A DNA stretch of 64,000 nucleotides from Deroplatys truncata. Lineage: Eukaryota > Arthropoda > Insecta > Mantodea > Mantidae. This document shows, piece after piece, positions 1 through 11,962 of the stretch (the stretch's first letter is position 1; every line of letters starts with the position of its first letter). The position numbers were made by a program, and so were the translations under genes. The stretch spans positions 64,618,001 through 64,682,000 of the forward strand of contig CM060989.1 in NCBI GenBank assembly GCA_030765065.1, given 5' to 3'. Under the pieces are notes generated by a model, which had not been told where the DNA came from, did not search any database, and saw only the letters and a program-made list of their open reading frames with translations.

Positions 1-55
1 CATTTGTTATGCGAGGACGACCAGTGCTTTTCCATCTTCTACGAATTTATTATAT
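1..55 (+). mobile_element. MITE family C, internal fragment
   Basis: The first ~55 bases match the interior of the two longer family C copies at 645-1066 and 44529-44990 (shared core TTATGCGAGGACGA followed by a CCAGTG motif). It is cut at the window edge, so its true extent is unknown, and it passes directly into a decayed family A end. Confidence 0.55.
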
Positions 56-150
56 CTTACCTTTTTCTAAAAATTGTTATTTGAATTCAGGTGGCCTTAA
101 AATCTGTTTTTCCAGTAGAATATCGATAGGAATTTTTGTCTGGAGCTTCT
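56..150 (-). repeat. Family A, decayed terminal fragment
   Basis: A diverged piece of the A terminal region in minus orientation: the GAATTCAGGTGGCCT block and the following TAGAATATCGATAGG block line up with the GGATTCAGGAGGCCT...GGTATCGAATTTTTGG stretch of intact minus copies. No end motifs remain. Confidence 0.5.
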
Positions 151-312
151 CTACCTATTTAGTACGTGGTCGAAAAATTAAAAATGTAAAGACTATGTTG
201 ATTTATATTTACAGAGGCAATTTAGTTTTATTATCATCAGAAAAGAGTTCGCCATTGTGATCAAAACATGATGTTCATTTTGGAGACATTTCGCATGATT
301 TTCTAGAACATA
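151..312. other. Unassigned AT-rich spacer
   Basis: No coding signal, RNA gene or clear repeat boundary seen. A short TTACAGAGGCAATTTAG stretch may be more decayed repeat. Confidence 0.3.
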
Positions 313-1571
313 TTACTTTCTCTATCACGTACATTTTACGTATAAAAGGTATTGCAATCCACCTAAAAAAATCAATTTCACTGGAAATACATGTTTTGAG
401 GACCCCTGAATCCAAAAAACTATTTTTAGAAAAAGTACTCTGTGTGCGTGCGCGCGCGTGTGTGAACAGCATAACTAAGACACTAAATGCCCTATAATTT
501 CCAAACTTGGTATTTAAATTCAGTGGTTTCCAAAGATGTAACAAGAAGATTTTCAAGAAAATCCCCCAACCCCAACTACCTTTAGTGGAACATTTTTCGA
601 TTTTTTTTCTGAAAAATGGCTCTAACGAATTCAATTAAACTACACCTACAGAGTTATTCAAGAAGAAGGAAGAGACTTTAAATATTTATTTCTAATGAAT
701 CACAATAGATGGCGGCACATGCGATATTTCACTGAATAGAGAAAAGATCAAAATTGTATTTTATGTGTTCAAAATGATCACCATTTGTTATGCGAGGACG
801 AACAGTGCTTTTCCATTTGAATACACAACCACCTTCTACGTTGCGTTAAAGTTAAAACGAAATGCACGCTGCAATGAAACAATAGATTCAATGTTTGCAT
901 AATGCAGCACACAAAACGACTTTTTCTGTAGCGTCGCCATTACCTCGTAAACAAACACAGCGCCCCTGTAGGCACTTAATGAAACTAATAGGTGGGGCTT
1001 AAAGCTTTGAAGTTTCCTCTATTCAATGATGCGTCGATCTGTCACTTCTCTTTGAATAATCCTATACTAAAGATATTTACATGATAAATAAAATGAATAT
1101 CTTGAATTTTCTGCGAATAGCTTGTACTCATCTTCATTCGGAAATAAATTTATATAATCTTGCGTAACTAATGAAACTGTACTGCACAAAAACTGTGTAT
1201 CTCTTTCAAACACGTATTCTATTTCTAATAACTTTTTTGTGGCATTACCCATTTCCGGGATATCTGTTATTAATGGTTCGAATTGCTCAATACTTAGCCT
1301 TCTTTTTAAAGTCCTGTCGATTTTCATTGTTTCTCGCGATGTCATTGAAAGATATGGAATGTTAAAGCCAGCATAAAGTGTCCAGTTCTAAAATATTTGA
1401 TTATCGCTGTTCCCTTAGTATCTATAACGATATGAGTCATGTAGCTGTTTCTGCAAAGGTTTATCTTGATTAAAATGAAATAGACGGCAAAATAAACTTT
1501 TGTAGGAATAAAATATACGTATACTAATAACGGTATAGGGCAGAGAAAGTTATGTGAATGTAACAAGATTT
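313..1571 (+). repeat. Family A copy (old), interrupted by MITE C
   Basis: Starts with a degenerate ACTTTCTCTATCACG end, keeps the CCACCTAAAAAAATC, GTGTGCGTGCGCG microsatellite and CAAGAAAATCCCCC landmarks, is broken at 644 by a family C MITE and resumes at 1067 with AAAGATATTTACATG. It runs to GTGAATGTAACAAGATTTT. Divergence from young copies is high, so this is an early insertion. The next A copy follows head to tail with no spacer. Confidence 0.8.
645..1066 (+). mobile_element. MITE family C (Tc1/mariner-like, non-autonomous)
   Basis: A ~420-bp element whose ends are imperfect inverted repeats: CAGAGTTATTCAAGAAGAAG on the left and the complement of CTTCTCTTTGAATAATCCT on the right. It sits inside a family A copy at a TA-containing site, as expected for Tc1/mariner-class elements. 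No coding capacity. A better-preserved copy at 44529-44990 gives the same ends (CAGGGTTATTC...GAATAAGCCTG) flanked by TATA on both sides. Confidence 0.75.
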
Positions 1572-3256
1572 TGCTTGCTCTACTACGTATAGACAATAGG
1601 GGAAGTATTGCATTTGACCCAAAAAAATCAAGAGATTTCACTGGAAATACACGTTTTGAAGCCACCGAATAAAAAAATCTGATGTATTACACTCACATGA
1701 CTTTCTCTACTCTTGTACAAACTATTTTTACAAACGCTTATTCTCCATATGCTTCATGTTAATTGAGATGTTAATCTTATTGCTAATTTTCTTGTCGATA
1801 CAAGGGGAATTGGTAGGCTTTAAGCAATATTCAAATATTTTAAGAGTTGGTTGCTATGTGGAGTATTCAATTCTCTATGCATTACCAGCACCAAAAAAAT
1901 AAATAAATAAATAACGAATTCCCATTTGAGAAAAAGTTTAAGTATTCGAAAATTTAAGGGAATAACAAGCAATATCTCGAAAATGGTTCACTCAACAAAA
2001 AAAAATGTATATCTCATAAATTGTGTATTTTAACGCGATCTACATTTTTTGTGTAGTGAAATTTTGTCTATCTCTTATGGTTTACCAGTTATGCAAAAGT
2101 CGTTTACAATGAAAAACGCTTTTGGAGACATTCCCAGAGAATTCAAGATATACATTTTATTTGTTATGAAAGTATTTTAAATATATGATGTTTAAATCAA
2201 AATCGTCAGCCATTTTTGAGAAAATTAAAATTTTCGAAAAATGTTACATGTAAAGGGTAATCTGGGGTGGGGGGATTTTCTTGAAAACCTTCGTGTCGCA
2301 TCTCTGGAAGATACTGAACCTAAATACCAAGTTTGGTGTTTATCCGTCTGCTCGTTTCGGAGTTATACTGTTCACAGACACACACACGAACATGTTTCCA
2401 AAAATACGTTTTTTGGATTCAGGAGGCCTCAAAACATGTATTTCGGGTGAAATCTCGGTATCGAATTTTTGGGTGGAATGCAATACTTCCCCTACTTACT
2501 ATACGTAGTAGAGAAAGTAAAAAAGCATTTTTAGAAAAAGGTCCGTGTGTAGTGTGTGTGAACAACATAACTCAAAAACGAAAAGCGGAATAACTACCAA
2601 ACTTAGTATTTAGATTCAGTATCTTTCAAACAGAATATGCGATACGAAGATTTTTAAGAAAATTCCCCCCACTCCCGATTACCCTTTACGTGGAACACTT
2701 TTCGCAAATTTTGATTTTCTCAAAAATAGGTCTAACGATTCTGATTAAAATATCATATGTTAGATATTTTTATGAAAAATTAAATATATATCTTGAATTT
2801 TCTGGGAATGCCCCCTAAAGTTCTCTTCATTATGAATGGCTTTTGCATAACTGGTAAAGCGTAAGAGATAGATGACATTTTTGCATACACATATTTAACA
2901 CTCGTTGAAAAACACAGTTTATGTCATATACATTTTATTTTATCGAGTGAACTATTTCAGAGATATTCCTTGTTATTTATTTGAACTTTCCACTACTTAT
3001 ACTTTTTCTAAAATGGGAATTTGTTATCCGTTTTGTATGTCCTGGATATACAAAGAGAATAGAATACTCCACATAGCAACCAGCTCTTAAAATATTTGAC
3101 TATCGCTTAAAACCTACCAATTCCCCTTGCATCTACAAGAAAATTAGCAATAAGAGTAACATCTCGATTAACATGAAGTAGATGGAGAATAAGCGTTTGT
3201 AAAAACAGTTTGTACAAGAGTAAAGCAAGTCATGTGAATGTAACGCATGGGATTTT
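1572..3256 (+). repeat. Family A copy split by an inverted A copy
   Basis: Begins CTCTACTACGTATAG directly after the previous copy. Its A-run (GAATAAAAAAA) at 1675 is opened by a complete minus-strand A element, and the same copy resumes at about 2520 with AAGCATTTTTAGAAAAAGG. It ends at GCATGGGATTTTT, where the next copy starts. The join is in the poly-A run, which reads as a T|T target on the other strand. Confidence 0.8.
1676..2519 (-). mobile_element. Family A, complete minus-strand copy
   Basis: Starts AAAATCTGATGTATTACACT and ends TACGTAGTAGAGAAAGTAA, i.e. both family ends are present. About 845 bp, better preserved than its host copy, so it inserted later. Reading frames inside are side effects of the repeat sequence. 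Confidence 0.85.
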
Positions 3257-4110
3257 TACTTTCTCTACTATGTACAGTAAGTAGGGGAAGTATTGTATTC
3301 TACCCAAAAATTCGATACCGAAATTTCACCGGAAATATATGTTTTGAGAGCCTCTGAATCCAAGAAAAGCATTTTTGGAAACATGTCCGTGCATGTGTCT
3401 GTGTGTGTGGGTTTCTGTGAACTGCATAACTCAGAAACGAACAGTCGGATAAACACCAAACTTGATATTTAGGTTCAGTATCTTCCAGAGATGCAACACG
3501 AAGGTTTTCAAGAAAATCCCCCCACCCCAGACTATCCTTTACATGGAACATTTTTCGAAAACTTTAACTTTCTCAAAAATGGCTCTAACGATTTTGATTA
3601 AAATATCATATGTTTAAGATATTTTCATGGCAAATGAAAATTATATCTCGAATTTTCTGGGAATGTCTCCAAAAGTATTCTTCATTGTGAACGACTTTTG
3701 CATAACTGGTAAACCATAAGAGATAGACAAAATTTTACTACACAAAAAATGTAGATCGCGTTAAAATACACAATTTGTGTCATATACATTTTTTTTTTGA
3801 GTGAACCACTTTCGAGATATTGCTTGTTATTCCCTTAAATTTTCCAATACTTATACTTTTTCTCAAATGGAAATTCATTATTCATTTTTTTGTCCTGGTA
3901 ATACAAAGAGAATGGAATACTCCACATAGCAACCAGCTCATAAAATATTTGACTATCTCTTAAAGCCTACCAATTCCCCTTGCATCTACAAGAAAATTAG
4001 CAATAAGATTAACATCTCGATTATATTAAGCATATGGAAAATAAGCGTTTGTAAAAATAGTTTCTACGAGAGTAGGGAAAGTCATGTGAGCGTAACACAT
4101 CAGATTTTTT
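3257..4110 (+). mobile_element. Family A, complete copy
   Basis: TACTTTCTCTACTATG start at the end of the preceding copy (head-to-tail junction GGGATTTT-TACTTTC) and GTAACACATCAGATTTTTT end. It contains the GTGCATGTGTCTGTGTGTG microsatellite and the CCCCACCCC block. 854 bp. Confidence 0.85.
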
Positions 4111-4977
4111 AAAAATAAAAAATATGTATTTTAAAGGATTTTTCCACCTATTATATTTGGGAAAATGTATCAGTTCGCAATAAATTAACATCTAATTTAA
4201 AGCTAAAAATCCAATAAAGAATCTCTAAAGGTAGCTTTTAAGAAGCCCTAGACAGTACGGTGACTTTAGCTAGTCCTGGCAGCGATTTCATCGTAACTTG
4301 GACATATTTTAATCACTCAAGAGCAGCTGAAGCCAGTAATTGGGTTGATTGATTGCATCGTCTGCACCATCGGCTGATCCATAGTGTCTGGCGTACACCG
4401 CAGTATGCCGTTAATTTGCCTGCAGTACTGCCTCCCCTTCGTCCCGCATCCTATTATGCTAGAAATTTGACCAAGTTAACAACACCTGATTCTCCCTGCA
4501 TAACCTAAAAGGTTAAGTACATAATTTATTTTAAACAAACCCTACCATTATAAACGAGGTGATACTGGGTACCGTGTCGTGCATAATTGGCTCACTACAC
4601 ATCCCATAAGAAGTAATCTACATCCGTCTGTAAAGGCGTTAATAGGGCGTAACTTAAGATATCCGCTGGCGCCTTCTTCACCCTTAGTGCGCTGGAAGAA
4701 GAGGCTATAGCTTGCCTGTTTAAGAACATGTAAATAGGTAGGAAACAATATAACTGATGTTTGAGGACTAATTGACTAGTATTCAAGAGCATTTCCAAAC
4801 AGACGTTTGCTATATATTTGCAATTAACCTCGCAAAAGATGGACAAAATCGGTCGCCATTCCTCACCTTTACCGATTCGTAATTCGCCAGTTAGTTGACA
4901 GAACTGACATAGGTATGCTTATTGGTGCGATACACAGCACATGGCGTGATAGTGCCTACAACATGTGAATAAGTAAT
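4111..4977. other. Unassigned region, no gene seen
   Basis: About 870 bases that do not match the recurring families. Small minus-strand ORFs at 4548-4846 show no recognisable domain; a YFLWD-like string is too short to call a transposase tail. Composition is less AT-rich than the flanking repeats around 4300-4450. Confidence 0.4.
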
Positions 4978-5927
4978 TACTTTCTCTACTACGTATACTA
5001 AGTAGGGGAAGTATTGTATTCCACCCAAAACTTCGATACCGAGATTTCACCGGAAATACATGTTTTGAGACCCCCTGAATCCAAAAAAAGCATTTTTGGA
5101 AACATGTCCGTGTGTGTGTCTGTGAACAGCATAACTCAGAAATGAACAGTCGGATAAACACCAAACTTGGTATTTAGGTTCAGTATCTTTCAGAGATGCG
5201 ACACAAGGTTTTCAAGAAAATCCCCCCACCCCAGATTACCCTTTACATGGAAACCTTTTCGAAAATTTTAATTTTCTCAAAAATAGCTCTAATGATTTTG
5301 ATTAAAATATCATATGTTTAAGATATTTTCATGAATAACAAAATGTATATCTTGAATTTCCTGGGAATGACTCCAAAAGTATTCTTCATTGTGAACGACT
5401 TTTGCATAACTGGTAAACCATAAGAGATAGACAAATTTTACTACACAAAAAATGCAGATCGCCTTAAAATACACACTTTATGTCATATACATTTTTTTGC
5501 TGAGTGAACCATTTTCGAGATATTGCTTGTTATTCCCTTAAATTTTTCAATACTTATTTTCTCAAATGGGAATTCGTTATTCATTTTTTTGTCTTGGATA
5601 TGCAAGGAGTATTAATCTATGGCTAAGAGAATGGTGTGCACCTAGTAACCAGCTATTAATATATATGTCTATGGCTAAAGGCTACTGTATTTCTATATTG
5701 CCGTTGCAAATACAAAACAAGGGGAACATAGTACGCCTTAAGCGATAGTCAAATATTTTTGGAACTGGTCGATATGTGTAAAATGTAATTCTCTTTGTAT
5801 GTCAAAAGATCGTTTCTGCAAATGTTTATCTCGATTAATATGAAATAGATGGAGAATAAGATATTGTAAAAATAGTTTGCACAAGAGTAGAGAAAGTCAT
5901 GTGAGTGTAACACATCAGATTTTTTTT
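4978..5927 (+). mobile_element. Family A, complete copy
   Basis: Both ends present (TACTTTCTCTACTACGTATA; CACATCAGATTTTTTT). At 950 bp it is the long form: the terminal module has the variant segment with the GTATTAATCTATGG and CTATATTGCCGTTGC blocks. Microsatellite short (GTGTGTGTCTG). Confidence 0.85.
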
Positions 5928-6837
5928 GTATTGTTATTTGCTCCACGTTTTGCGCCAATTTGAAGAAGACATTTTATTAGCTCCACGTATGGACGCCAAT
6001 TTGAGAAGATGGTTTGTTACCTTATTTTTTTACCACGCTTTGGGCGTCAATTTGAAGTAGTTTGTATTGAAGGAATACGCTTGAAGTATGTTGCAACCGC
6101 ACGTATGGTAGACGGTAGGCTTTGCCCAAATTTTTAAAATAATATTTAACTCTGTATTTTTTTTTTTTTTTTGCTGTTTATTTAAATATTTATGTTTGCC
6201 TCGGATGTGTCAGTGTTATTGTTAGAGACATTGATGCTTTAGCAGGGTTGTGGTGCGACAAGAATGCAGGCTTACACAGATTATAATTTTACTTCACTTC
6301 TTTTTATTAATACTTGATACGACTTAAATAACACTTCACTGATAAGAGAGCTGTGAGATTCTTTTATTAATTACTTGCACTTTTTAACACGTAAACTATT
6401 TTCGTCTCACACGAATACGTATTATACTTCTCGAGGACACTTTTTGCGTCTGGTTAGTAACGCTGTCTGCAGGCAACTGAATTGATTTCAACCGCCTACA
6501 CTTGTAAATTTCTGTATTTCAAGTCTCTGATTGGCTAATCCTACTCCAATAGAATACCTTCATTTAACTAAAGCTTTTTCTCGTTGTTGATTGGCTATTT
6601 TTAAACTGTCTCAAAATTTACATTATTGTTGCTCCAATAATGACTAGTAGCATTTAAACTTTCAAATTCATTATTGTCTCAAAGCTACCTCATTGTTAGC
6701 TCTTTGTTAGCAACTTTTGACCTATTTCTCACAGCTCCCACATTATTAAATTACGTAATATATTCACATAACATTATTACACATGGATACCATAATATAA
6801 ACATATACAATGATTGTAATATACACTTTTTATATAT
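5928..6837 (-). repeat. Family B element, first part (split by A array)
   Basis: Family B (~1.0 kb) in the orientation I call minus. It contains two or three ~45-bp subrepeats (CTCCACG...GGCGTCAATTTGAAG), the GCAACCGCACGTATGG block, GCCTCGGATGTGTCAG, and inverted CCAAT motifs (GATTGGCTA twice). It is opened at 6837 (TATATATT) by a family A array and resumes at 8588. The intact copies at 25545 and 46435 read straight through this point, which fixes the insertion site. Confidence 0.75.
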
Positions 6838-8587
6838 TACTTTCTCTACTACGTACAGTAACTAGGGGAAGTATTGTATTCCACCCAAAAATTCGATACT
6901 GAGATTTCACCGGATGTACATGTTTTGAGACACCCTGAATCCAAAAAAAGCATTTTTGGAAACATGTCCGTGTATGTGTCTGTGAAGAGCATAACTCAGA
7001 AACGAACAGTCGGATAAACACCAAACTTGGTATTTAGGTTCAGTATGTTCCAGAGATGCGACACGAAGGTTTTCAAGAAATTCCCCCACCCCAGATTACC
7101 CTTTACATGGAAACGTTTTCGAAAATTTAATTTTCTAAAAATGGCTCTAACGATTTTGATTAAAATACCATATGTTTAAGATATTTTTATGACAAATAAA
7201 ATGTATATCTTGCATTTTCTGGGAATGTCTCTGAAAGTATTCTTCATTGTGAACGACTTTTGCATAAACCATAAGAGATAGACAAAATTTTACTACACAA
7301 AAAATGTAGATCGCATTAAAATACACAATTTATGTCATATACATCTTTTTTTTTTTGAGTGAACCTTTTTCGAGATATTGCTTGTTATTCCCTTAAATTT
7401 TTCAATACTTATTTTCTCAAATGGGAATTCGTTATTCATTTTTACTTTCTCTACTACGTATAGTAAGTAGGGGAAGTATTGCATTCCACCCAAAAATTCG
7501 ATACCGAGATTTCACCGGAAATACATGTTTTGAGACCTCCTGAATCCAAAAAAAGCATTTTTGGAAACATGTCCGTGTGTGTGTCTGTGTGTGTGTCTGT
7601 GTGTGTGTCTGTGAACAGCATAACTCAAGAACGAACAGTCGGATAAACACCAAACTTGGTATTTAGGTTCAGTATCTTCCAGAGATGCGACACGAAGGTT
7701 TTCAAGAAAATGCCCCCACCCCAGACTACCCTTTACATGGAACATTTTTCGAAAAATTTAATTTTCTCAAAAATGGCTCTAACGATTTTATTAAAATATC
7801 ATATGTTTAAGATAATGTCATGAGAAATGAAATGTATATCTCGAATTTTCTGGGAATGTCTCCAAAAGTATTCTTCACTGTGAACGACTTTTGCATAATT
7901 GGTAAACCATAAGAGATAGACAAAATTTTACTACACAAAAAAATGTAGATCTCGTTAAAATACACAACTTATGTCATATACATTTCTTTTGTTGAGTGAA
8001 CCGTTTTCGAGATATTGCTTGTTATTCCCTTAAATTTTCCAATACTTATACTTTTTCTCAAATTCGTTATTCATTTTTTTATGTCCTGCACTTGCAAAGA
8101 GAATGGAATGCGCCGCATAGCAACCAGCGTTAAAATATTTGACCATCGCTTAAAAGCTACCATATTCCCCTTGCATCTACAAGAAAATTAGCAATAAGAT
8201 TGACATCTCGATATCTCGATTAACATAAAGCATATGGAGAATAGGCGTTTGTAAAAATAGATTGTACAAGAGTAGAGAAAGTCATGTGTGTGTAACACAT
8301 CAGATTTTTTGTCTTGTATATGCAAAGAGTATTAATCTGTGGGAAAGGGAATGGTGCTGCACCTAGCAACCAGCTATTAAGAGATATGTATATGCTTAAA
8401 GGCTACTGTATTTCTATATTGCCCTTGTAAATATATATTCCCCTTACATCTACAAGAAACTTAGCAATAAGATAGAGTCTGCAAATGTTTATCTCGATTA
8501 ACATGAAGTAGATGGAGAATAAGCTTTTATAAAAATAGTTTGTACAAGGGTAGAGAAAGTCATGTGAGTGTAACACATCAGATTTTT
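6838..8587 (+). mobile_element. Family A head-to-tail array inserted in family B
   Basis: Body unit 6838-7440 (ends at TTATTCATTT), then body plus terminal module 7442-8310, then a second, variant terminal module 8311-8587 ending CACATCAGATTTTT. The flanking family B sequence is split at T|T with no duplication that I can see. The second body has an expanded TGTGTGTC tract (about 40 bases). Confidence 0.85.
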
Positions 8588-8673
8588 GTTACATACACAT
8601 ATTACTTTAATGAATTTATATTTTATATAATTAGACTGAAATCATTTAAATGTTAAAAATACTGCCTCAAAAT
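8588..8673 (-). repeat. Family B element, second part
   Basis: GTTACATACACATATT through TTAAAAATACTGCCTCA, the conserved terminus of family B, continuing the copy interrupted at 6837. Confidence 0.75.
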
Positions 8674-9322
8674 GTATCGTATTAATTCATTTTGTCGCAT
8701 TTTAAGTGCGTATAGTTCGGAACGCTTTATGTCAGAATATTGCACCAAATCTCATTTTGTATATAAATGGCGGCACTTCATTACAGCATATACCAATTAT
8801 TTTTATCATATCCACAAAAATCTTTATACATTTTTTACTCATTTTAAGCGTCTTCGGAATTTTAAACAATAAAATATTAAGTTTGAGAATAATCCATAGT
8901 GTCATTAAGAACAGCCGGCAATGTTCGTAAAGTATATATAGAAGCGTATTAATCATTTGGGAGTTTCATTGTCATTATCAGACACACTGTTATTACCAGA
9001 CATATTGTTGTTTCGTGTCGTCACTCCTGGCTGGGAGTTTTGGGGATAGCGTCTCTCTGGCTGAGGATTCCGAGAGAAGCGGATCGCGCGTGCAAGCCGG
9101 CCTTTGGATCGGTGAACATCTCCCCCTCACCTTTCATATTTAATAACGTAGGAACAACAAACGGTTGATAAATAAATCTAGGAATGTGTAAGTAGATTTG
9201 TGTTATGGATTTTGTACAGTGAAAACCCACGCCTTCCTCTTAACCTCCACACCACACTTCAGTGCTCCGCAGCCAAGTGAGTATACGTCCCCTCAATGTA
9301 CGTGCTGGGTACTACAAATTAA
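8674..9322. other. Unassigned region; GC-richer block at 9030-9290
   Basis: Small ORFs at 8672-8956 lack any domain. From about 9030 the composition changes (TGGCTGGGAG, CGGATCGCGCG, CCCCTCACC), with AATAAA at about 9170 and a donor-like AA|GTGAGTAT near 9275. This could be LTR, UTR or exon debris; nothing decides. Confidence 0.3.
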
Positions 9323-9580
9323 CATGGAAAAACTTTGCTTATTTTTGATTTTCTCAAAAATTTTCTTTTTTTCTTAGTTCTGTCGATTTTGATAAAAATA
9401 TCACAAGCTGTTTTAGAGATTCCAAAAATAATATGTATATTTTGAATGCTCTGCGAATACCTTCTGAACTCCTCTTCATTGTGAATGACTTCTGTACAGT
9501 TGGTAAACAACACAAAAAGAAATGCAGATCTCATTAAAGTGCACAATGTATGTCAAATATACATTGAGTTAACCATTTGC
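9323..9580 (+). repeat. Family A, old truncated copy (part 1)
   Basis: Recognised from AACATGGAAAAACTTTGC, TTTTCTCAAAAA, the GTGAATGACTTCTG block and GCAGATCTCATTAAAG. It is interrupted at TTAACCATTTGC by SINE S2 and resumes at 10178. Confidence 0.65.
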
Positions 9581-10171
9581 AAACCGCGCGGGATGGTTCA
9601 GGCGATTGCGACTGTGACCCGCATGCGGGAGGTCCCGGAATCGATCCCCGGCGACCGCCTACTCTGGCCATGAGTTTTTCGTGGCTTTCCCGGGTCGCTA
9701 GGCGAACGCTAGGGTGGTTCATCTCCTACCAAGACTCTCCTTCCTCTAATTTTGTGTACCCATCATTTTCCTTGTCATCTGTTTCAGGGTTGTAGGACCA
9801 GGCGACGGCGTTCGGCGGGTTGCGGCTGGGCGGTGGCTTGCCGTCTGTAAAGGTTTCTTCCCTGGCGTCGTTGCAGTACTACTCAGTTCGGTCTCTGCTC
9901 AGCGTGGGGCTCCGCTCCGGTGGACCCTGCAGGTTGGTGGCTTTGGAGCAGGAACCCTGCGGCGTCGGATGCGTTCTCTCTGGAAACGTTAGGGATCCCG
10001 TCCATGCTTACCCCGCAGTATCCGGATCTGGTCGCCCTTCGGGTCTCCCCCCTCATACTTCCCTCCCAGGGGTCACGTTGGAAGAACAATGGTCCGACTG
10101 GCTTGCGTGCGGCGCTCTGCCCCGGTTCCGGAGGACCCTCCGTGATACATGCCTTTACCTTTGCCTTTAAG
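9581..10171 (+). mobile_element. SINE S2-like GC-rich element
   Basis: A ~590-bp GC-rich insert in AT-rich DNA. The 5' part has a tRNA-like head with a B-box-like GGAATCGATCCCC, then the TTTTTCGTGGCTTTCCC motif that also occurs in the related element at 49640-50110. It is flanked by TTTGC on both sides and the interrupted family A copy continues beyond, supporting insertion. Open frames inside (116 aa at 9820-10170) follow from GC richness and match no domain I recognise. It could be a chimera of a SINE and another sequence, because 590 bp is long for a SINE. Confidence 0.6.
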
Positions 10172-10177
10172 CTTTGC

Positions 10178-10243
10178 GAATTATTCCTATTATTGGTTTG
10201 AAAATTAAATATTGCATACCTTCAACAGCAAATCGCTGTTTTT
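10178..10243 (+). repeat. Family A, old truncated copy (part 2)
   Basis: GCGAATTATTCCTATTATTGGTTTG continues the pre-insertion A sequence after SINE S2 and then abuts a new A start. Confidence 0.5.
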
Positions 10244-10681
10244 TATTTTCTCCACTGCGTACTTACAGTATGTAAATGATGTAATTCGATGTCGAGATTT
10301 CCCCGAAAATATGTTTCGACGCCCCTGAACCAAAAAAAAAGAAAAAGAATTTTTAGAAAAAGGTCCACGCGCGAGTTGAATATATGTGTGAGTGTGTGTT
10401 TGTGAACTGCATACTCAAAAATGAAAGGTTTATTAAATAACAAACTTGGTATTTTGAACCCAAACTACCTTTTACATGGAAACATTTTCGTATTTGTTTA
10501 TTTTCTCAAAAACAGCTGTAACGATTTTGTTTAAAGTATCATATATTAAAGATATTCATGTGACAAAACGTATATCTGGAAACAGCCTGTGAAGTCCTTT
10601 TCATTCGGAAGGATTTCTATAGAATCTTGTATACCTGGGAAACGTTAAGCGATGACGAAAATGTACCACACAACATATGTA

Positions 10682-11962
10682 CGAGGGGCACTATTTATAT
10701 TTTGGGCCTAATAATTAAAACAAAGTAACTTCTGATTGAAAACTGCTTTATTGTTTTTCAAAATATTCTCCTTTATGATCCATACACTTTAACATCCATT
10801 TGAACCATTTGTCAAAGCATTTATTCCAGTCTTCTTGAGGCACCTCCAAAACATGGTTTTTGAAGGCATCAACGGCTTCTTCTGCCAACGAAAATCGTTG
10901 TCCACGAAATTTATTCTTGATATTCGGGAACAAAAAGAAATCATTGGGTGCCAAATCAGGACTGTATGGCGGACGACCCATCAATTCGATTTTTTGAGCT
11001 TTCAAATACTCTGTTGTTAGACGAGATGTGTGTGCGCTCGCATTGTCTTGATGATGAACGATCCTCGATTCTTGTTGATTTTCCTTGCTTCACCGAAGAC
11101 TACCGGCAAACAAATGGTTGTATACCATTCGGCATTGACCGATTTACGTTCCTCTAAAGGCACTGTTGCCACATGGCCAGTTTTGCAGAAAAAGCAGGTG
11201 ACATTTGCTTCGAAGTGCTTCGAGTGCGAACAACTTTTGTTGGATTTGCTTCGTCTTGAAACACCCATACAGTCGACTGCTGTTTGCCTTCCGGTTCATT
11301 CGCATAGATCCATGATTCGTCACCTGTTAACACTTTTATATACGTCTTTTGAGGCACCGTTATTATATTTCTTGAGCATTTTTTTACACCAATCGACACG
11401 AGCAGCTTTTTGAGATTGCGTCAAATTATGTGGGATACAACGAGAGCAAACCTTTTTCACGGCTAAATAATCATGCAATATTTTATATATGCTGGTGGAA
11501 CTAATGCCTAGGGTTACCTCAATCTCACAATATGTCGCATGACGATCTTTCATTATTAGTTTTTGCACAGCATCAATGTTTTCTGGCACAACAACTGATT
11601 TTGGATGACCTTCACGAACTTCATCATTGAGCGAACGGCGGCCACGATTAAATTCGTTATACCAGCGTTTCACAGTGGCAAAGGATGGAGCTTCGTCGCC
11701 AAATGTGGAAGTTTGTTGATCGATGCACTCTTGTCTTGATAATCCACGTCGAAAGTCGTAATAAATCATTGCACGAACATTTTCACGAGTTAATTCCATG
11801 TTACAATTTTCAAGTTAGTGAAAACAATACAAATGACGCTCTATTGACAAAATGTTTGAAGTAGATTATGGTAAAAAAATGTCAAACTTTCCATTGGAAA
11901 CGTCAGATGGCACCTGCAACATTCAGGGTTGCCAAGGCTCAAAATATAAATAGTGCCCCTCG
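10682..11962 (-). mobile_element. Mariner-like element E, complete ends
   Basis: 1281 bp bounded by inverted repeats CGAGGGGCACTATTTATATT at the left and its complement at the right, each next to a TA (10680-10681 and 11963-11964). The outer sequence is a family A copy. Size, TA duplication and TIR length are all normal for a mariner. It carries one broken transposase gene on the minus strand. Confidence 0.92.
10748..11799 (-). pseudogene. Mariner (DD34D) transposase, frameshifted
   Basis: Starts with ATG at 11799. The first 159 residues hold the N-terminal HTH pair (MELTRENVRAMI start; FATVKRWYNEF; GISSTSIYKIL). A frameshift near 11330-11400 moves reading to the frame with the first catalytic motif TGDESWIY. 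Two more frame changes follow, near 11190 and 11070. The last frame has HHQDNASAHTS and YSPDLAPNDFFLF, with exactly 34 residues between the second and third Asp, and ends EYFEKQ-stop. All three catalytic Asp codons survive, but no continuous frame links them, so the gene is dead. Near-full-length (about 345 codons). Confidence 0.93.

Noticed and set aside
4548-4846. Minus-strand ORF with a TPLQTDVDYFLWD-like string
   Set aside because: It recalls the third-Asp motif of transposases, but the spacing is wrong, there is no flanking support, and the overlapping frame reads no better.
9820-10201. Overlapping 93-116-codon ORFs in the GC-rich SINE
   Set aside because: Three frames are open at once, which is expected in GC-rich, stop-poor sequence; no domain recognised.
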